Both the position numbers and the translations under genes were made by a program. DNA of 7,460 nt from Lachnospiraceae bacterium (GTDB lineage: Bacteria; Bacillota; Clostridia; Lachnospirales; Lachnospiraceae): positions 7,842-15,301 of the forward strand of contig JAAUZS010000087.1 of NCBI GenBank assembly GCA_014804495.1, given 5' to 3'. Under the pieces are notes generated by a model. That model did no database searches and had not been told where the DNA came from. It saw only the letters and a program-made list of their open reading frames with translations. Below are positions 6,295 to 7,460 of this stretch, one piece after another; position 1 is the stretch's first letter; each line of letters starts with the position of its first letter.

Positions 6295-7049
6295 TAATTT
6301 CCAAAGCACGGCAGATTCTCTTTAACATAATCTTCAAAATTCTCATCATCTATATGTACAATAGGAAACGCCTCAGACAAGCGACTGTTTTCCTGCACAA
6401 GCTTCTCAATTTCTTCAAGTTTCTCCTCAAAAGTTGCCGCATCAGTCTCTTCATCATTAATATAGCATCTTCCATATTCATTATCATTCTCATCAATATA
6501 GCGTCCGCTTTCCCTTAACAAGGAAAGAGTCTGTTCATATTCCATACCGGTCCAGTCGAAAACATAGTATTCTATATATCCCCATGTACCGGTGGTATGT
6601 CCAAAGAATGGACAGTGTATAAACTGTTTTGTATCTGCAATCCATGTAACTGCTCCCGATGCACTGACTGTTTCAAGATCCAGCATTTTCATACTGCCTT
6701 CCGTATAATAAAGAAGCTGAAAGCTTCCATAATCGTTGATATCTATAATCACTTCCGGAATTTCATCATCATTAATATCACCAATGTATATTCCCTGATA
6801 AAAGCCAAGATCATTCAAATACTCTGCATAATCGTGCTGATATGGATATTCACACCAGCATTCCTTATCAAATGCATTATCTGAGTCCGTCTCCGGGACA
6901 CTATTATTATCCTGAGTCACTTCTGTATCTACATTTTTCACAACATTTACAGCACTATTGTCATCTGAATCTCCGCTTCCACATGCAGTAATTACCATTA
7001 TACAGATAGCCAAAAGCGGAATTCTTCCCATAAATCGATTTCTTTTCAT
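6294..7049 (-). CDS. Hypothetical lipoprotein with acidic calcium-loop-like motif
   Basis: The 251-residue product has a lysine/arginine N-terminus, a hydrophobic segment and the lipobox VITAC (lipidated Cys23), so it should be exported and lipid-anchored. A low-complexity Asp/Asn/Ser/Val linker of about 40 residues follows. The globular part starts with CWCEYPYQHDYAEYL and contains YIGDINDDEIPEVII (88-102), an Asp-x-Asn-x-Asp...Glu loop like those in FG-GAP/VCBS or EF-hand-like calcium sites of many clostridial surface proteins. The C-terminal region has a charged helix (TFEEKLEEIEKLVQE). I chose the ATG at 7049 because a GAGAAGG site (7059-7065) sits nine bases upstream. An in-frame ATG at 7068-7070 has no ribosome binding site and lies on top of that signal. 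Function is unknown. It is coupled to the downstream hypothetical gene. Confidence 0.86.
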   Translation of the reverse strand: MKRNRFMGRIPLLAICIMVITACGSGDSDDNSAVNVVKNVDTEVTQDNNSVPETDSDNAFDKECWCEYPYQHDYAEYLNDLGFYQGIYIGDINDDEIPEVIIDINDYGSFQLLYYTEGSMKMLDLETVSASGAVTWIADTKQFIHCPFFGHTTGTWGYIEYYVFDWTGMEYEQTLSLLRESGRYIDENDNEYGRCYINDEETDAATFEEKLEEIEKLVQENSRLSEAFPIVHIDDENFEDYVKENLPCFGN

Positions 7050-7058
7050 TTTTTTATA

Positions 7059-7068
7059 CCTTCTCTCC
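7059..7068 (-). promoter_or_regulatory. Ribosome binding site deciding the lipoprotein start
   Basis: GGAGAGAAGG on the minus strand lies nine bases before the ATG at 7049. It overlaps the alternative upstream ATG at 7068-7070, so that codon is very unlikely to be the start. Confidence 0.75.
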
Positions 7069-7090
7069 ATTAACCATTCAAAAAAATATA

Positions 7091-7124
7091 TTAAAAATCA
7101 GCAATACAAATTTATTGCTGATTT
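7091..7124 (-). terminator. Rho-independent terminator after the carrier protein gene
   Basis: Perfect 12-bp arms AAATCAGCAATA (7095-7106) and TATTGCTGATTT (7113-7124) flank a six-base loop. On the minus strand the stem runs into TTTTTAATAT and further T-rich sequence, giving a terminator about 40 bases past the carrier protein stop. It also lies shortly upstream of the lipoprotein gene, and I see no convincing promoter between them, so some readthrough into that gene is possible. Confidence 0.78.
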
Positions 7125-7133
7125 AAAAAGGAC

Positions 7134-7147
7134 ATTATTGCAATAAT
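7134..7147. other. Perfect palindrome ATTATTGCAATAAT
   Basis: This 14-base inverted repeat sits between the carrier protein stop and the terminator hairpin. Its half-site TTATTGC/GCAATAA recurs in the hairpin arms, so alternative pairings between the two are possible. It might be an operator for the lipoprotein unit or simple AT-rich chance. Confidence 0.35.
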
Positions 7148-7163
7148 TTCATGACAGCTAACG

Positions 7164-7394
7164 CTACTCACCCATAATCATTTCAATGGTCTTTATTATT
7201 CCTTCGGCATTATTTAATCTTTCAGCGACAACATATTCCGCATCGATTTCAATATTAAATTCTTCTTCAAATTCCGTTATCAGCGAAATAATTTCAAATG
7301 AATCAACTATGCCCTCGCCTATAATATTATCGCCATCATATTTTAAAATTTCTTCATTTACCCTCTTGATAACTTCAATAATTCTTTCTCTCAT
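7164..7394 (-). CDS. Acyl/peptidyl carrier protein (phosphopantetheine-binding)
   Basis: The 76-residue length is typical of a stand-alone carrier protein. The attachment motif is GIVDSFEIISLITEFEEEF, with Ser32 expected to receive 4'-phosphopantetheine. It is followed by the acidic helix II and a NIEIDAEYVVAERLNN segment normal for the fold. The motif is DSF rather than the DSL of fatty-acid carrier proteins, a variant also seen in D-alanine carrier (DltC-like) and adenylating-ligase-partnered carriers. It is therefore more likely part of a specialised acyl- or aminoacyl-transfer system than fatty acid synthesis. I chose the ATG at 7394 because AAAGGA lies eight bases upstream and the length fits. 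A TTG at 7436 would add 14 charged residues. It is followed by a terminator and probably is the last gene of an operon entering from the right edge. Confidence 0.9.
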   Translation of the reverse strand: MRERIIEVIKRVNEEILKYDGDNIIGEGIVDSFEIISLITEFEEEFNIEIDAEYVVAERLNNAEGIIKTIEMIMGE

Positions 7395-7402
7395 TTCATT
7401 TT

Positions 7403-7408
7403 TCCTTT
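7403..7408 (-). promoter_or_regulatory. Ribosome binding site deciding the carrier protein start
   Basis: AAAGGA on the minus strand is eight bases before the ATG at 7394, supporting the 76-residue product over a longer form from TTG at 7436. Confidence 0.7.
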
Positions 7409-7460
7409 CAATAAATATTCTTTCCGTGTCCTTCAATTATCAAAGAAACTCCCTTAATTT
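7408..7460 (-). other. Possible C-terminal tail of an upstream gene cut by the window edge
   Basis: Two minus-strand frames are open from the right edge. One ends in ...KLREFL with TGA at 7440-7442, a tail that would suit an AMP-forming ligase (these often end in a Lys-rich KIxRxxLxxxL element). The other ends in ...SLIIEGHGKNIY with TGA at 7408-7410, directly abutting the carrier protein ribosome binding site. Only one, or neither, is real; too little sequence is present to decide. Confidence 0.3.

Overview
The window looks like chromosomal DNA of a low-to-moderate-GC Bacillota, most likely a gut-type Clostridia (Lachnospiraceae-like). The grounds are strong AGGAGG-type ribosome binding sites, AT-rich spacers, sigma-A-type promoters, two lipoproteins with Gram-positive lipoboxes, and a VanS/Bce/Lan-like sensor kinase beside an ABC-2 exporter. 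The taxonomic call is inference from style; there is no rRNA or marker gene to fix it.

Left part (1-3332, + strand): the C-terminal end of an OmpR-type response regulator overlaps a sensor histidine kinase. After a hairpin terminator or attenuator come an ABC transporter ATPase and its membrane permease, joined by an ATGA overlap. This is the usual layout of a cell-envelope or peptide-antibiotic response module: the kinase senses, the regulator switches on the exporter.

Middle (3333-5314): a lipoprotein gene on the minus strand, convergent with the permease (15 bases between stops), encodes an extremely His/Cys-rich protein. It contains an in-frame duplication of 65 codons, and inside each copy three units of the form Cys-x3/4-Cys-x4-His-His-His. 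It has a good promoter with a perfect 14-base palindrome lying exactly in the -35/-10 spacer, which suggests a regulated, metal-related surface protein. Divergently transcribed is a cytoplasmic serine hydrolase of the class C beta-lactamase-like / family VIII esterase group, with its own clear promoter.

Right part (5315-7460, all minus strand): reading in the direction of transcription, an unidentified gene runs in from the right edge, followed by a small acyl/peptidyl carrier protein and a terminator. Next is a two-gene unit made of a lipoprotein with a calcium-loop-like acidic motif and a protein of unknown function, joined stop-to-start (TAATG) and ended by a strong terminator at 5355-5395.

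No rRNA, tRNA, CRISPR, insertion sequence or phage gene was seen. The most unusual element is the repeated His/Cys-rich lipoprotein together with its spacer palindrome.
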